A stretch of 64,000 bases of DNA from Tenacibaculum ovolyticum DSM 18103 (GTDB taxonomy: Bacteria > Bacteroidota > Bacteroidia > Flavobacteriales > Flavobacteriaceae). Both the position numbers and the translations under genes were made by a program. The stretch is from positions 62,728-126,727 of the forward strand of contig NZ_KE387165.1 in the NCBI RefSeq assembly GCF_000430545.1, in the 5' to 3' direction. Under the pieces are notes generated by a model. The model was not told where the DNA came from. It saw only the letters and a list, made by a program, of their open reading frames with translations, and made no database searches. Positions 63,175-64,000 of the stretch are shown one piece after another (positions within the stretch are counted from its first letter, which is position 1; each line of letters begins with the position of its first letter).

Positions 63175-64000
63175 ATGAAAGAAAAAATTCTACAAATTTT
63201 GAAAAAATCCATTGTACATTTATTTTTTTGGACAATAGTATGGTATTTTTTTTATCTTTTTTTCAGTATTGGTACCAACACTCCTCTTTTCTTACTTTAT
63301 TTTTCAACAACACTTTCCTTAATAGCAATAACCTCATCATATGTAGCGGGATACAAACTAATACCTGATTTCCTAATATTAAAAAATTATTGGAAATTTT
63401 CACTTTACACAATTTACCTTATAATTTTCATAATTTTTGGTGTTTTAATTACTGTTCTTTTTGGGTTTATTTTCTTTTTTAACTTGGAATATAAGCAAAT
63501 GCCTGAACTAACAAAAAACACTTCTGTTATTTTTATCTGTGTTATATTAATAGTAGTATTCTTTTCTAGCTTTAAAATATTAAAACATAATTATAAATCA
63601 GGGGAAGAAAAGAAAATTATAGAAAACAAGTTCCTACATACTCAATTACAACTAAAAGAGCAAGAGCTTAAGTTTTTAAAAATGCAAATTCACCCACACT
63701 TCTTATTTAACACATTAAATACATTATATGGGTTTGCTTTAAAAAAATCTGACGATACACCCAGTATGATTTTAAAACTATCTAATTTATTAGACTACAT
63801 TTTATATCAAGTAGATAAACCTTTCGTATTATTAAACGATGAAATTAAACACATTGAAAATTATATCTCTTTAGAAAAAATGAGATTTCAGGATAGTTTA
63901 TATGTTATTTTCAAAAAAGAAACTCGTCAAGTAAATATTGAAATCTCACCAATGCTTTTATTACCATTTGTTGAAAATGCTTTTAAACATGGAACACAAA
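63175..64000 (+). CDS. LytS-type sensor histidine kinase, 3' end outside window
   Basis: 275 residues are visible and the frame runs off the window edge. Four N-terminal helices span about 14-135 (e.g. LFFWTIVWYFFYLFFSIG, VLITVLFGFIFFF, SVIFICVILIVVFFSSF). A coiled coil leads to the His_kinase domain: LKMQIHPHFLFNTLNTLYGF with phospho-acceptor His175, and MLLLPFVENAFKHGTQ, the N-box of the ATPase. A LytTR response regulator gene normally follows directly downstream. No extracellular sensor domain is present. Confidence 0.88.
   Translation, partial: MKEKILQILKKSIVHLFFWTIVWYFFYLFFSIGTNTPLFLLYFSTTLSLIAITSSYVAGYKLIPDFLILKNYWKFSLYTIYLIIFIIFGVLITVLFGFIFFFNLEYKQMPELTKNTSVIFICVILIVVFFSSFKILKHNYKSGEEKKIIENKFLHTQLQLKEQELKFLKMQIHPHFLFNTLNTLYGFALKKSDDTPSMILKLSNLLDYILYQVDKPFVLLNDEIKHIENYISLEKMRFQDSLYVIFKKETRQVNIEISPMLLLPFVENAFKHGTQ

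Overview
This window is AT-rich and almost certainly from a marine Flavobacteriaceae member (Bacteroidota; Tenacibaculum/Polaribacter-like by general look). The evidence is: Bacteroidota-type promoters (TAnnTTTG -7 boxes, best before the trp operon), class II HMG-CoA reductase with a GHMP kinase (mevalonate route), DUF6588/KTSC/DUF3703-type proteins, GG-leader peptide, large TPR plus beta-barrel pairs, S9 peptidase with POT transporters, and a ComEC without the beta-lactamase domain. Genes are densely packed, mostly on the minus strand to about 26.5 kb. I see no rRNA, tRNA, CRISPR, transposase or prophage genes, so this is chromosomal core with small accessory patches.

Layout. 0.1-1.3 kb: a small cassette of DUF3703 protein, an 11-cysteine 34-residue metallothionein-like peptide (too short for usual gene calling) and a SigZ-type sigma factor with a cysteine-rich tail. 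1.3-8.1 kb: lipoproteins and transport (FKBP isomerase, amidohydrolase, DoxX, M28 peptidase, Na+/alanine symporter) and a 7-TM protein with a LuxR-type HTH. 8.1-18 kb: envelope genes (beta-barrel, 1006-residue TPR protein, FtsE-like ATPase, PQQ-like propeller, DUF6588 barrel) and mdh. 18-26.5 kb: gyrB, a coiled-coil membrane protein, pyruvate carboxylase, asnB. 26.7-33.7 kb: complete trpEGDCFBA operon preceded by a leader peptide with three consecutive Trp codons and a textbook attenuator. 33.7-35.1 kb: peroxiredoxin, thioredoxin and a small acidic protein. 35.4-41.1 kb: an orphan GG-leader peptide, an NtrC-like response regulator lacking its HTH, a secreted protein coupled to MscS, and a NatAB-type ABC exporter. 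41.2-47.2 kb: MarR regulator followed by fadN-fadA-fadE beta-oxidation genes. 47.5-56.2 kb: lipoprotein with tandem CBM5/12-like modules, ComEC, secreted thioredoxin-like protein, two POT peptide transporters and a DPP-IV-like peptidase. 56.3-59.9 kb: HMG-CoA reductase, GHMP kinase, BaiN-like flavoprotein. 60-64 kb: J-KTSC protein, several unknown small proteins, OmpA-like protein, small proton-channel-like protein, and a LytS-type histidine kinase cut by the window edge.

The most notable non-gene structure is a set of short palindromic intergenic elements. Their ends resemble TGTCA...TGACA and they sit 9-14 nt before start codons of downstream operon genes (trpE, trpC, trpB, the GHMP kinase, the flavoprotein). 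One copy supplies the last codons and stop of trpF, and a degenerate half-copy is embedded in the GHMP kinase reading frame. Together with the trp attenuator, the Cys-rich peptide/SigZ cassette, the orphan GG-leader peptide and the twin MarR palindromes, these are the best targets for follow-up.
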